Below, piece by piece: positions 35,179-44,278 of a DNA stretch of 64,000 nucleotides. Origin of the DNA: Schaedlerella arabinosiphila (GTDB lineage Bacteria; Bacillota; Clostridia; Lachnospirales; Lachnospiraceae); contig NZ_RHJS01000002.1 in assembly GCF_003885045.1 (NCBI RefSeq), forward strand, positions 3,100,001 to 3,164,000, written 5' to 3'. Every line of letters starts with the position of its first letter. Position 1 is the first letter of the stretch. The notes under the pieces were generated by a model. It saw only the letters and a program-made list of their open reading frames with translations. It was not told where the DNA came from and made no database searches. The position numbers were made by a program, and so were the translations under genes.

Positions 35179-35320
35179 GACTGCAATTCACGGCTGCGAA
35201 TCGGAACGCTGCAATTTGAATCTGGTTTATCGTAACTGCCGGGATTTTTTATGGGATTTGCGCTGTGATTTTTTGAAAACAGAACATGTTCAAGAATGAT
35301 ATGAAAAAGGAGTAGGAGAC

Positions 35321-36406
35321 ATGATCAATCCATTAACAATGAAGCGCGGGAAAAGCCGGGCCATCAATGCGGAAAATCTGACGGGTGAAAAGGGGAAGGG
35401 CGGGATGGCGTCGAGCCATCTGGGACAGTCGAGAAAGGGAAGCCCCTGCCTGACCGATATCGCGCCGGGCGAAGAGGTGGTGCTTGCGGACATCCAGGGT
35501 GCGGGCGTTATCTCCCATATCTGGATAACCGTAGACTATAAGACGTCGGATGCAGAGTGTTTCGTTTTGCGGAACCTGATCCTGAAATTTTTCTGGGACG
35601 GGGAAACAGAGCCTTCGGCAGAAGTCCCGCTGGGTGATTTTTTCTGCTGCGGCTTCGGCAGGGAATGTCTCGTCAATTCGGCCTGCATTACGGTTGCGCC
35701 TATGCGCGGGCTGAACAGTTATTTCCAGATGCCTTTCGGGCGAGGCGCCAAGGTCGTGCTGGTCAATGACCATCCGGAAACGCTGCCTGTATTTTTCTAT
35801 CAGATTGATTATATTCTCTATGACGAACTCCCTGCAGATACGGAATATTTTCACGCCCAATGGAGGCGTCAGGCGGTCACGGAAAAGGGAACGGACTATG
35901 TGATTCTGGACGGGGTGCAGGGCCGCGGCCGGTATGTGGGAACCTACATCGCCCTGTCTACCCTGGAGCGGTACTGGTGGGGCGAAGGCGAAGTGAAGTT
36001 CTACATCGACGGGGACCGGACATTCCCTACGATCTGCGGAACGGGAATGGAAGATTATTTCGGAGGCTCCTGGAGTTTTGCCGGATATCCTGACGGAAAC
36101 ATGCAGGAGCAGTGTTATTCCACGCCTTACCTGGGATATCCTTTTTATTCCCGGCATGATACCAATCTGACCCACCCCTATCACAACGACGACTGTCCGC
36201 CCATGCGGGGCTTCTACCGGTGGCATATGTGTGATCCCATCTTTTTTGAGGAGGATCTGAAAGTGACGGTGCAGCAGATCGGGGTCTCCCACCGGGGGCT
36301 GTTCGAACGGCAGGACGACCTGTCCAGCGTGGCCTACTGGTATCAGGCGGAACCGCACCGGACATTTCCGGCGCTGCCTGGGCGGGAAGATCGGAGGCCC
36401 AGGTAA
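35321..36406 (+). CDS. DUF2961/GH172-family glycoside hydrolase
   Basis: A 361-residue protein with the family features RAINAENLTGEKGKGGMA, GAGVISHIWITV, VPLGDFFCCGFG and CGTGMEDYFGGSWSFAG. DUF2961 is the core of GH172, whose characterised members act on alpha-D-fructofuranosides/difructose anhydride or alpha-D-arabinofuranosides. No signal peptide is present, so the substrate is probably imported. GGAG 5-8 bases before the ATG supports the start. The last residues (GREDRRPR) look degenerate compared with a typical C-terminus. No transporter gene is adjacent. Confidence 0.9.
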   Translation: MINPLTMKRGKSRAINAENLTGEKGKGGMASSHLGQSRKGSPCLTDIAPGEEVVLADIQGAGVISHIWITVDYKTSDAECFVLRNLILKFFWDGETEPSAEVPLGDFFCCGFGRECLVNSACITVAPMRGLNSYFQMPFGRGAKVVLVNDHPETLPVFFYQIDYILYDELPADTEYFHAQWRRQAVTEKGTDYVILDGVQGRGRYVGTYIALSTLERYWWGEGEVKFYIDGDRTFPTICGTGMEDYFGGSWSFAGYPDGNMQEQCYSTPYLGYPFYSRHDTNLTHPYHNDDCPPMRGFYRWHMCDPIFFEEDLKVTVQQIGVSHRGLFERQDDLSSVAYWYQAEPHRTFPALPGREDRRPR

Positions 36407-36517
36407 GACTGCCGGGGCAGGCACAAGCCGCCGGGATATGTGCTTCCGGCAGCGAACCGCATGCAGATATATTTCCCAGAACGAAGGGGCTTGCCCGCCA
36501 AACCTGCGGCTGCCCTC

Positions 36518-37810
36518 TTACTCCACCCGGATCGCATTGGGATAGATCCGCTCCACCCTCTCGTCCGGGAAATGGGCATCGGTCCATGTCTGCCAGTCGG
36601 AAGCTGCCGCCATGCCTTCCTGGCGCTCTCCGTACCGCGCCAGGGCCATGCAGGACACGGTGATATTGCAGCACATGAACAGGATCAGCGCCCAGGTGGA
36701 GACTTTTCCGAGGATCACCGGCAGCTTTTCGATCATCCGGGAAATGAACGGGTAGCAGCATTTGAACCAGACCACCGCTGCGATTCCCCAGAAGAAACAG
36801 TAGAGCAGGTTGATCCTTCCGCCCAGGTTGAAGGGAATTTCGCTGTAGTCCCAGAACACCGTGCCGAATACCATTTCCGTAAAGACGCTGCAGAAATATT
36901 CATAGGCCCCTCCCAGAAATGTCCCCGCCAGAAATAAAAATCCTTCCGACCGGTTCCGGTATTTATAGAGCATGGCGGTCACCAGCGCGATGGCCAGCCC
37001 CCAGACGATGCTGAACGGGCCCCAGACCACGCTGCTGCGGCTCATCCAGACTCCCGCCGTGATCCGGCAGAAGATGGTTTCCGTGATATCTCCGAGAAAT
37101 GCCCCTGCAAAGAAGAGCCATACGACCTTGTAAAAACCACAGCCTTCCGCAAAGGTCCCGAACAGCTCTTCCATTTCCAACTGCTCTACTACCTGATAGG
37201 CATTGTGGATTCGTTTTTCCACCTGTGTGGAGATCCATTTTCCAAGCCTTGCGGAAACCTGTTCAAACCGGTTGTCCGCAGCCTCCCAGCGGTCCAGGTA
37301 TCCGCTTTTTCCTGTCAGCAATATATAGGTGGCCAGGGCATCCACAAGCAAAGCGGCCAGCAATATCCACACAATGGCCTTTCGGAGCAGATCTGGCACA
37401 ATCCCGTACAGCTTCACCAGAAGCGGATTTCCCCATTTGATGCAGACAAATCCAAGGACGCCCCAGAGCAGGGACATGGAAAGACAGATGTATCCGTCCA
37501 GGTTCCAGCGGATTTTGGAATAATCCCACCATCTCTCGCGGTAATATTTTTCGATCAGATGTCCTGCGATCCATTCCAGCGACGCCGCATAGATCGCGCT
37601 TCCCAAAAACAGCCAGAGGCCCGTCACTTCATGCAGGCCGACGCTCATGAGGGCGGCTGCCGTTCCGTATATGATACAGAACGGCCCGTTGATCATCCCC
37701 CTGTTTACAAATTTTTTTTGCTTTACTGCCGCAGCGGCAGTTTCCAGAACCCATCCGAGAAATGAGTACGCCAGAAACAGCCAGAGCAGTTCGTATCCTG
37801 TGTACTGCAT
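36518..37810 (-). CDS. Membrane protein with two CmpB-like (PF06541-type) domains
   Basis: A 430-residue protein in which the 'putative ABC-transporter permease' domain appears twice: residues 8-150 (FLGWVLETAAAAVKQKKFVNRG, GPFCIIYG) and 215-370 (FLGDITETIFCRITAGVWMSRS, GPFSIVWG). Each half has four to five helices and the W-D-Y-S motif (RWWDYSKI; VFWDYSEI). Most family members have one domain, so this is an internal duplication. The role is unknown; some homologues neighbour ABC ATPases. The stop lies 13 bases before the start codon region of the HAD gene unit's 3' end order, so the two may be co-transcribed. Confidence 0.85.
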   Translation of the reverse strand: MQYTGYELLWLFLAYSFLGWVLETAAAAVKQKKFVNRGMINGPFCIIYGTAAALMSVGLHEVTGLWLFLGSAIYAASLEWIAGHLIEKYYRERWWDYSKIRWNLDGYICLSMSLLWGVLGFVCIKWGNPLLVKLYGIVPDLLRKAIVWILLAALLVDALATYILLTGKSGYLDRWEAADNRFEQVSARLGKWISTQVEKRIHNAYQVVEQLEMEELFGTFAEGCGFYKVVWLFFAGAFLGDITETIFCRITAGVWMSRSSVVWGPFSIVWGLAIALVTAMLYKYRNRSEGFLFLAGTFLGGAYEYFCSVFTEMVFGTVFWDYSEIPFNLGGRINLLYCFFWGIAAVVWFKCCYPFISRMIEKLPVILGKVSTWALILFMCCNITVSCMALARYGERQEGMAAASDWQTWTDAHFPDERVERIYPNAIRVE

Positions 37811-37822
37811 CTTACTTCCCCT

Positions 37823-38524
37823 TTATACAATTGCTTTCAGCCAGTCAGCGGTTCCTGCCTCCTGGAAGGAGCGGATCACCGGAAATGCCAGCCCCTGCGC
37901 GGGTTCTTTTCCCTGGCTGTACCAGATTCCGTGCAGGCCGGCGTCGATAGAGCCCTGCACGTCTTTTTTCAGGTTGTCTCCTATAAATGCGCATTCCCCT
38001 GCCGGGCATCCGGCTTTTTCCACACAGAGCCCGAAAAACTTCGAATCCGGCTTTTCCACCCCCGCCTCCTCGCTGGTCACGACCATGTCCACATAAGGCG
38101 AAAGCCCCAGTTCTTCCAATTTCCGATACTGGATATAGGCCGTCATATCCGTGCCGACGCCGATCCTGATGCCGCTCTCATGCAGAGACCGAAACAGCTC
38201 CGCCGCGCCGGGATATGGCTCCATCCGTTCCAGCACCGTGTCCCAATATGTACAGGCCAGTGTTTTGACATGGGGAAACAGGGGCTGACCTAATAATTCC
38301 ATCATGCATTGAAAACGGAGCATCCTGTTGTGGATCGCGGCCGTGTCCGACCCCACCCGCTGCTCTGCCATATGCCACGCCTTCCGGTAGCATTTCTGAA
38401 AATGCGGCTCCTCCAGGCCGAAGGAACGTGCGCAGTAGTCCTGCACCGCCTCCATTCCGTATCGGTTTGCCCTGTCAAAATCATAGAGCGTGTTGTCAAT
38501 GTCAAATATCACTGCTTTTATCAT
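37823..38524 (-). CDS. HAD-superfamily phosphatase, YjjG type
   Basis: A 233-residue protein with motif I DIDNTLYDFD, motif II as VGTDMTAYIQ, the Lys of motif III in GVEKPDSKFF and motif IV FIGDNLKKDVQGSIDAG. The helical cap is inserted after motif I, as in pyrimidine nucleotidase YjjG. It would hydrolyse small phosphate esters or nucleoside monophosphates. The start at 38524 has AAAGGACAGG upstream. Its stop lies 12 bases before the next gene on the same strand, so both are probably one unit. Confidence 0.92.
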   Translation of the reverse strand: MIKAVIFDIDNTLYDFDRANRYGMEAVQDYCARSFGLEEPHFQKCYRKAWHMAEQRVGSDTAAIHNRMLRFQCMMELLGQPLFPHVKTLACTYWDTVLERMEPYPGAAELFRSLHESGIRIGVGTDMTAYIQYRKLEELGLSPYVDMVVTSEEAGVEKPDSKFFGLCVEKAGCPAGECAFIGDNLKKDVQGSIDAGLHGIWYSQGKEPAQGLAFPVIRSFQEAGTADWLKAIV

Positions 38525-38563
38525 ATCTGCCTGTCCTTTCTTTTTTTGTACGCCGCAGCGCAC

Positions 38564-39047
38564 GGTACGGCGCGGTCTGCAGATTAGTCCATGGTCTGCA
38601 GACTGATGCCTGATCTCTTAATTGGTTTTTATTCCAATCTTGGGGGAGTGATTGGAAATGGAATTGTGAGTTTGGTTTTGGTTTTTTGATATAGGGGTAT
38701 TATAACATATGTGGGGGAGTTTGGATAGGATGATCGTTGGGGGATTGTAGATGGGGGAATTGGCAGTGGTGTAAACAGTCTGTTTTCCTCAGCAGATACT
38801 CTGCAAACACGATGCTGATGTAGGTATCCGCCACATATTCACATACCCGCCAAATATATCGCCAAAATTGCCTACAGACATTATATTTCCTGTATTTTTA
38901 TACAAATATCAATAATCTGGAAAAGGTATGTCTAAAATTATCCGTTAGTTTGGCATATTAAATGAATTTTTTAATGAACTGGATACAGAAAGAGACAGCG
39001 TTTATGGCATAGGCTAAAGAACAGGCAAGACCTGTAAAAAATAATCT
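38564..39047. other. Intergenic stretch between flank and polysaccharide locus
   Basis: No intact gene is seen. The plus strand is unusually G- and T-rich at 38640-38760 (runs such as TTGGGGGAG, GATGGGGGAA). On the minus strand about 38890-38700 reads as an uninterrupted frame without start (it includes CEYVADTYISIVFAEYLLRK), which may be a gene remnant. GC content drops here toward the polysaccharide genes. Confidence 0.4.
39021..39035 (-). terminator. Weak terminator at the end of the polysaccharide operon
   Basis: On the minus strand ACAGG-TCTTG-CCTGT is followed by TCTTT, starting 13 bases after the wecB stop. The stem is only 5 bp. Confidence 0.35.
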
Positions 39048-40175
39048 TCACGTTTTCATATGTCCAAATTCCAATATATCCGCAATCCTTTCACAAGCCT
39101 GGCCATCACCATATGGATTCGATGCATGAGCCATCGCATTATAGGCTGCATGTTCATTCAGCAGTTCTGTAAATGAAGAATAAATTACCTCCTCATCTGT
39201 ACCAACAAGTTTTAATGTTCCAGCTTCTATTCCTTCTGGTCTTTCTGTTGTATCACGCATGACAAGAACCGGCTTCCCAAGGGACGGAGCTTCTTCCTGG
39301 ATACCGCCGGAATCCGTTATAATCAGATAGGACCGACTAAGGAAATTGTGAAAATCAAGAACATCCAGAGGTTCGATCAAGCGAATCCTGTCAGTACAGC
39401 CGAAAATTTCTTCAGCTATTGCCCTTACTACAGGGTTCATATGAATTGGATAAATTGCCTTCACATCGTCATGTTCATCCAACACGCGCTTAATAGCTTT
39501 GAACATGTGATACATGGGTTCCCCCAGGTTCTCCCGTCGATGGGCTGTAATAAGAATAAGGCGGCTGCCTTGAGCCCAGGTCAAGTCTGGATGTATATAG
39601 TCAGCTCGCACCGTTGTTTTGAGAGCGTCAATTGCCGTGTTACCTGTGACAAAAATGGACTCCGGCTTCTTTCCTTCTCGGATGAGATTCGCTTTTGATA
39701 TCTCTGTTGGGGCAAAATTGAATGAAGAAATGATTCCTACTGCTTCTCTATTAAATTCTTCTGGGTAAGGACTATAGATATTATAGGTTCTAAGACCTGC
39801 CTCCACATGGCCAACAGGAATCTGCTGATAGAAAGCCGCAAGTGCGGCGGCAAATGTGGTAGATGTATCGCCATGTACGAGAACGATATCTGGACGAACG
39901 ATTTCTAGAACTTCCTTCATACCATTCAGGACAGAAGTTGTGATGTCATAAAGTGTCTGTTTATCTTTCATGATTGAAAGATCATAGTCAGGGACAATTC
40001 CGAAAGTTTCCAGAACTTGGTCTAGCATGGTTCTGTGCTGACCTGTAACAGCTACAATTGTGCGGAATGCCTGCCGTGATTGGAGCTGTTTTACGAGAGG
40101 GCACATTTTAATAGCCTCAGGTCGAGTACCGAAAACGAGTAGGATCGTTTTTTCTTTCATGGATTTAATGGTCAT
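39048..40175 (-). CDS. wecB: UDP-N-acetylglucosamine 2-epimerase (non-hydrolysing)
   Basis: A 375-residue enzyme that interconverts UDP-GlcNAc and UDP-ManNAc. Catalytic residues of the family are visible: Asp in VHGDTST, Glu in HVEAGLRT, Glu in PYPEEFNRE and His in ITAHRRENLG; SDSGGIQEEAPSLGKP closes the active site. ATG at 40175 has AAGGAG 7-12 bases upstream; a GTG three codons earlier is too close to that site. It is the last gene of the locus and supplies UDP-ManNAc to the WecC-type dehydrogenase encoded 18 kb upstream. Confidence 0.95.
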   Translation of the reverse strand: MTIKSMKEKTILLVFGTRPEAIKMCPLVKQLQSRQAFRTIVAVTGQHRTMLDQVLETFGIVPDYDLSIMKDKQTLYDITTSVLNGMKEVLEIVRPDIVLVHGDTSTTFAAALAAFYQQIPVGHVEAGLRTYNIYSPYPEEFNREAVGIISSFNFAPTEISKANLIREGKKPESIFVTGNTAIDALKTTVRADYIHPDLTWAQGSRLILITAHRRENLGEPMYHMFKAIKRVLDEHDDVKAIYPIHMNPVVRAIAEEIFGCTDRIRLIEPLDVLDFHNFLSRSYLIITDSGGIQEEAPSLGKPVLVMRDTTERPEGIEAGTLKLVGTDEEVIYSSFTELLNEHAAYNAMAHASNPYGDGQACERIADILEFGHMKT

Positions 40176-40268
40176 CTTTTTCACTCCTTATCTTGAGACT
40201 GTAAATTCAACTGCATATTGCCGAAAAATAGTATATATAATTTTACATACTTACATTTCCGAAAAAAT

Positions 40269-41339
40269 TTATAAACAGCTAAGCACCTCCATTATTCTTT
40301 TCCCTCCCATTCCATCAACGATAGAACGCTGTAATACTGCTATTCGGTTTCGTTCTTCATATTCACAGCTCAATCCCACAGCACTCCTGATTAATTCTTC
40401 TGCCAGATTTTCACACCCTTTTACCCTCACATCCCCAATATTTTTCAGAATCCCCTGACGCTCAAACCCTTCTGCTCCCAGAATCTGATTGTCAGCTAAA
40501 ATATATGTTATGGTCGGGGTCTGTGTTGCACAGAGTTCATACAGGGTACTTCCTGACGCACTAACAGCTACGTCGCATTTTTGCATCAAGGCACTCATGA
40601 ATGTCACATTATGATAAAGAGTTATATTTGGAACTTTTGACGCAAGAAGTTTTATTTTTTCCAAATCTCCATTCATTGGACCAATAATAAAATCAAACTG
40701 ATATGTCCTGAATATTTCACCGCCGTTTATCACAGCCTGTACCAGGGCTAATCCCATATGCATACTATCTGCACCGCCTGTGGAGACAAGAATGTTAGCA
40801 GCATCTCTCCTTACAATACGCTCCGGCAGATTTTGAAATTCCTTTCTTAAAGGGGCATAGCCTGTTCCTAAAAGTAAATGTGGAACTTTCCTGTTTTTAT
40901 TTCCACTGTATAATTCTTTATACTCCCGCTCTTTGTCCGAACCATAAATATTATAATTAATCAATACATCACATGAGTATGGAAAAGATAGTATATCATC
41001 TAAATAAACCAGCTTAACGCCAGCAATTGAGCACGTACTATACAATGAAGAAAGGTAAAAATCAGTCACATAATACGAATCCACAAAAAAGGCTGAAGGC
41101 TTATACTTCTCGACTAGCTTTTTTGTGACTTCTAAATCACTATTCAATTTTTTATAATCCGTATTTAAAATAAGAGTTTTATGGCCATGTGTATGAATAA
41201 TATTTTCAAACACATTGTCACACGTCAAAAACCAGCATTCATCTTCTTGAGCATCTGTGCTGTCTGCAATTGATAAGCATCTCATGATATGCCCTGATCC
41301 GATATTCATGTTGCCGTCACAACGGAAAAATACTATCAC
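40269..41339 (-). CDS. pseG: PseG-like UDP-sugar hydrolase of pseudaminic-acid synthesis
   Basis: A 356-residue GT-B-fold protein with the signature GSGHIMRCLSIAD, whose His is the catalytic base in PseG, and the nucleotide-binding part NILVSTGGADSMHMG. PseG removes UDP from UDP-2,4-diacetamido-2,4,6-trideoxy-L-altrose to give the free sugar used by PseI. It starts with GTG at 41339 overlapping the previous stop (ATGTGA), so it is translated in coupling with the formyltransferase-like gene. All other Pse enzymes are encoded in the 7 kb upstream. Confidence 0.9.
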   Translation of the reverse strand: MIVFFRCDGNMNIGSGHIMRCLSIADSTDAQEDECWFLTCDNVFENIIHTHGHKTLILNTDYKKLNSDLEVTKKLVEKYKPSAFFVDSYYVTDFYLSSLYSTCSIAGVKLVYLDDILSFPYSCDVLINYNIYGSDKEREYKELYSGNKNRKVPHLLLGTGYAPLRKEFQNLPERIVRRDAANILVSTGGADSMHMGLALVQAVINGGEIFRTYQFDFIIGPMNGDLEKIKLLASKVPNITLYHNVTFMSALMQKCDVAVSASGSTLYELCATQTPTITYILADNQILGAEGFERQGILKNIGDVRVKGCENLAEELIRSAVGLSCEYEERNRIAVLQRSIVDGMGGKRIMEVLSCL

Positions 41340-41938
41340 ATTTTCTCCTTCCCACTATTTTCTATAGATCCTATCATCCTCTGCTTAAAATCGTATATTG
41401 TTTCATCCCAGTCTATTGCTTTTCCCTCCATAAAATCCTCCAGATCTTTCCTTCTATGGTACGCCCCCGCCCCTTGCTGCACATATGGGGTCAATATCTG
41501 TTTTTTTATCTTCTGAAAATGTTCTGTAAACAGCGCTACAATTTCCTGGTTCAGTGATTCATACGTTGTGCGGAATGTTTCTTTTTTTTCATTGAAGAAA
41601 AGCTCTTTTTGTAATAAAATATCACCTTGGTCTAATCCCTCAGATAATTTATGGATTGTAACCCCCTTCGGCGTGTCATCAATAAAACTCCAAAAATTGG
41701 GATCAGCTCCTTTATTCCATGGCAGATATGAGATATGTAGATTTACGATTCTTTCTTTTACTAGCTGAATCATATTCTTTGGAATCAAATAGCTGTAATT
41801 ATAACTGACTACCAATTCAGGTGATAAAAATATAATCTGTTCTTCTGTAAGCTTTCCGCTGTAAAAATAAACCTGCTCTCCCTGTTCTCTCAGCCATTGA
41901 TAGAGGGCAAACGAATTTCGATTATTGCTTAATAGTAA
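41336..41938 (-). CDS. Formyltransferase-like domain with no start codon
   Basis: The frame encodes about 200 residues of a methionyl-tRNA/sugar formyltransferase-like N-terminal domain: LLLSNNRNSFALYQWL, LSPELVVSYNYSYLIP, NLHISYLPWNKGADPNFWSF, GVTIHKLSEGLDQGDILLQ. The expected HGSLLP-type site appears as HISYLPWNKG. Similar proteins add formyl groups to 4-amino sugars, so it may modify the pseudaminic-acid precursor. Homology begins at about 41938, but no ATG, GTG or TTG lies between there and a TAG upstream; the first usable codon is TTG at 41815, inside the domain. The frame continues that of PseI-PseH if the G8 tract loses one base. Confidence 0.7.
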   Translation of the reverse strand, partial: LLLSNNRNSFALYQWLREQGEQVYFYSGKLTEEQIIFLSPELVVSYNYSYLIPKNMIQLVKERIVNLHISYLPWNKGADPNFWSFIDDTPKGVTIHKLSEGLDQGDILLQKELFFNEKKETFRTTYESLNQEIVALFTEHFQKIKKQILTPYVQQGAGAYHRRKDLEDFMEGKAIDWDETIYDFKQRMIGSIENSGKEKM

Positions 41939-43484
41939 TCCCCCCCCTGATTTTTTTGTTAAACTCCTGGTCTATTTTGCAGTATTCGATCCGTTTATGA
42001 TAACGAAAATATTTGTCTCTCTCTTCTGCTGTGTAACCCAATTCCTCAAATATTTTCTGGGAAGCAATATTCTCTTTGAGTACCTCGCCAAAACAACAAT
42101 TGCACTCCTGAAAATCTTTTACAGCAGCATTGTTGAGCAGTTTGATTAAGGCCTTTCCATATCCACATCCCCGGCGTTCCGGAATGATGCTATAGCTGAT
42201 CCGGCAGGTCTCACCGCTGGCTTCCAGCCTGCCTTGTCCAACGGGCGTGATTCCATCCATCAGTATATATTGTTTCTGTGTTCCGGAAAGCAGAATTCCT
42301 CTGAACCAATCCATATGTTCTTTCCAGGTAATCTTTTGAGGATTGAATGAATTTCCCCTGCATTCGCAGTCATTCACCAGATTAAATAGAAATTCCGCAT
42401 CTTCTTGAACTGCATAACGTAAAAATATATCTTCCATAAAACCATCCTTTAGTTTTCCAAGTAACTCCTCGTTAATCGGCTCTCCCCTTTTTATATCGAT
42501 ACAGCTTTTTCTGGATACTACCGTTTCCAGATATTTAGGTTTTATACCGTATCCCGGGCGAATGCTCCTTACATTTTCTGCAGAAAGCAATTCGCCGGCT
42601 TTGATATCTTTTACCGCAAAAAGGCTTCTGCGGAATACGGTTGATGCTTCTTCTCCTTCTGTCAAACTATAATCCGGCCCTTTTGCTATCAATTTTGCAT
42701 TCCGGACATCTTTTACCATCTGCGCAAATTCTGTTATTTCCATACTGAATTTGCTGTCCGCACTCTCAACGTCCGGTAATTTTATATGCTTTTCTACCAC
42801 ACAGGCACCAAGCGTCACTCCCACGACTGCACCAAGGCTTCCCGCACTATGGTCGGACAAACCGATGGGCAGACGGAAGCGCTGTTTCATATCCGGAATA
42901 TTCCTCAGGTGCATATCCTCCCACGGAGCTGGATATTCACTACAGCATTTCAGCAATACGATCTGATCGTTGCCGCCACGCTGACACGCATCTATAGCAT
43001 CCTGTATCTCCTCCAGGCTTCCCATCCCCGTGGATATAATCATAGGCTTTCCCTTTGATGCGGCATATTCGATCAGCGGAATGTCTACCAATTCAAAGCT
43101 GGCGATCTTATATGCCTCAGCGCCTAAGCTTTCGAGAAAATCTACCGCATCGTTATCAAACGGAGTGGACAAAAAATCAACACCGCATTTTTCGCATTCC
43201 TCTTTGATCCTGCCCTGCCACTCATAGGGTGTCCCGGCTTCCTGATACAGGTCATAGAGCTTACAGCCATCCCAAAGCCCTCCCTGGATTCGGAAGTATT
43301 GGTTATTGCAGTCAATGGTCAAAGAGTCTGCTGTATAGGTCTGTATTTTTACGCAATCCGCACCGGCTTTTGCAGATTGTCTTACAAGCTCCAGCGCATT
43401 TTCAATACTTCCTCCGTGATTAGCGCTTATTTCTGCAATAATATAAGTCTCATCCATAGCAATCTTTTCAAAAATATGAAACAT
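41922..43484 (-). CDS. pseI: Pseudaminic acid synthase fused to a PseH-like acetyltransferase
   Basis: A 520-residue two-enzyme protein. Residues 1-285 are a NeuB-type TIM barrel (AEISANHGGSIENALELV, KIQTYTADSLT, LLKCCSEYPAPWEDMHLRNI, GLSDHSAG) and 285-345 a SAF/antifreeze-like domain (RSLFAVKDIKAGE, SIRPGYGIKP). This part condenses the free bis-acetamido altrose with phosphoenolpyruvate to pseudaminic acid. Residues 350-510 are a GNAT acetyltransferase (ISYSIIPERRGCGYGKALIKLL) that fits PseH, the 4-N-acetyltransferase acting before PseG. AAGGAGG lies 10 bases before the ATG. The gene ends in a run of eight G. Confidence 0.92.
   Translation of the reverse strand: MFHIFEKIAMDETYIIAEISANHGGSIENALELVRQSAKAGADCVKIQTYTADSLTIDCNNQYFRIQGGLWDGCKLYDLYQEAGTPYEWQGRIKEECEKCGVDFLSTPFDNDAVDFLESLGAEAYKIASFELVDIPLIEYAASKGKPMIISTGMGSLEEIQDAIDACQRGGNDQIVLLKCCSEYPAPWEDMHLRNIPDMKQRFRLPIGLSDHSAGSLGAVVGVTLGACVVEKHIKLPDVESADSKFSMEITEFAQMVKDVRNAKLIAKGPDYSLTEGEEASTVFRRSLFAVKDIKAGELLSAENVRSIRPGYGIKPKYLETVVSRKSCIDIKRGEPINEELLGKLKDGFMEDIFLRYAVQEDAEFLFNLVNDCECRGNSFNPQKITWKEHMDWFRGILLSGTQKQYILMDGITPVGQGRLEASGETCRISYSIIPERRGCGYGKALIKLLNNAAVKDFQECNCCFGEVLKENIASQKIFEELGYTAEERDKYFRYHKRIEYCKIDQEFNKKIRGGITIKQ
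41940..41947 (-). repeat. G8 homopolymer at the pseI-pseH/formyltransferase junction
   Basis: Eight C on the plus strand (41940-41947), i.e. G8 in the message, followed 5' by A7. With eight G the PseI-PseH frame ends 15 bases later; with seven G it would continue into the formyltransferase-like frame. Confidence 0.9.
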
Positions 43485-43549
43485 GTTTTATGATCCTCCT
43501 TTTTAGTTGAGCTTTTCAAAATCGCAGAAAAAAACTCTCTCCGCAAATG

Positions 43550-44272
43550 CTAACTTTTTTTGTCTAACTCCTTACTTCTGTAATCTTCCTGGTAAAGAAC
43601 CGTATATTTTGCTTCCGCGATATTCCAGTCAGAAATTGTATCTATATCTTGAACCTCTTCCTCATCAACTATGTATGGCATTGTTTTCGGCAATATCAAC
43701 GTATGTTCATTTAAGAATTTCTCACATGAGCATATATAGAACTGGCCGCAATCATGATAGATTGGTTCTAAATCCTGGCTTCTCGTTCGTTCATACTGCG
43801 GATATTGATACTTAATCCATTCTTCCTCTATCACAAATCCTCTTTGCGGCGGGAAACTGTAACGTACTACGGAAACAAGCGCATCTGCTAATTTTTCTTT
43901 TAAAGAACCCATTGCATCTGCTAATTTAGATGCTGTAACAAAGGGTGCTGTTGGATAAATACACGCAAAATAGTCATACTTCTGTCCCCTTGTTTTATAT
44001 GCTTCCAAAACCTCAGCAATAACATCAGCAGTTGTCGCAAAATCATTACTTGTTTTCTCACTGCGCAGGAATGGAACCTTTGCTCCGTGCTGTTCTGCTA
44101 TGTCCGCAATTTCTGCACTATCTGTAGAAACCATAATTTCGTCAAATACGCCGCTTTTAATTGCGGCCTCAATACTGTATATGATGATTGGTTTCCCACA
44201 GAACTCTCTGATATTCTTTTTAGGGATTCTCTTGCTCCCACCACGAGCGGTTATAATTGCTATACTTGACAT
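43550..44272 (-). CDS. pseF: CMP-pseudaminic acid cytidylyltransferase
   Basis: A 240-residue CMP-sialate-synthetase-like enzyme that activates pseudaminic acid with CTP. Visible motifs are the N-terminal nucleotide loop IITARGGSKRIPKKNIREFCGKP, written here as two parts (IITARGGSKRIPKKN and REFCGKP), and the catalytic segment IYPTAPFV. It lies 6 bases after pseC and 65 bases before pseI in transcription order. Confidence 0.94.
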   Translation of the reverse strand: MSSIAIITARGGSKRIPKKNIREFCGKPIIIYSIEAAIKSGVFDEIMVSTDSAEIADIAEQHGAKVPFLRSEKTSNDFATTADVIAEVLEAYKTRGQKYDYFACIYPTAPFVTASKLADAMGSLKEKLADALVSVVRYSFPPQRGFVIEEEWIKYQYPQYERTRSQDLEPIYHDCGQFYICSCEKFLNEHTLILPKTMPYIVDEEEVQDIDTISDWNIAEAKYTVLYQEDYRSKELDKKS

Positions 44273-44278
44273 ACTCTC

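Noticed and set aside
35333..36424. 363-residue open frame on the minus strand
   Set aside because: Antisense to the DUF2961/GH172-type gene; no ribosome site.
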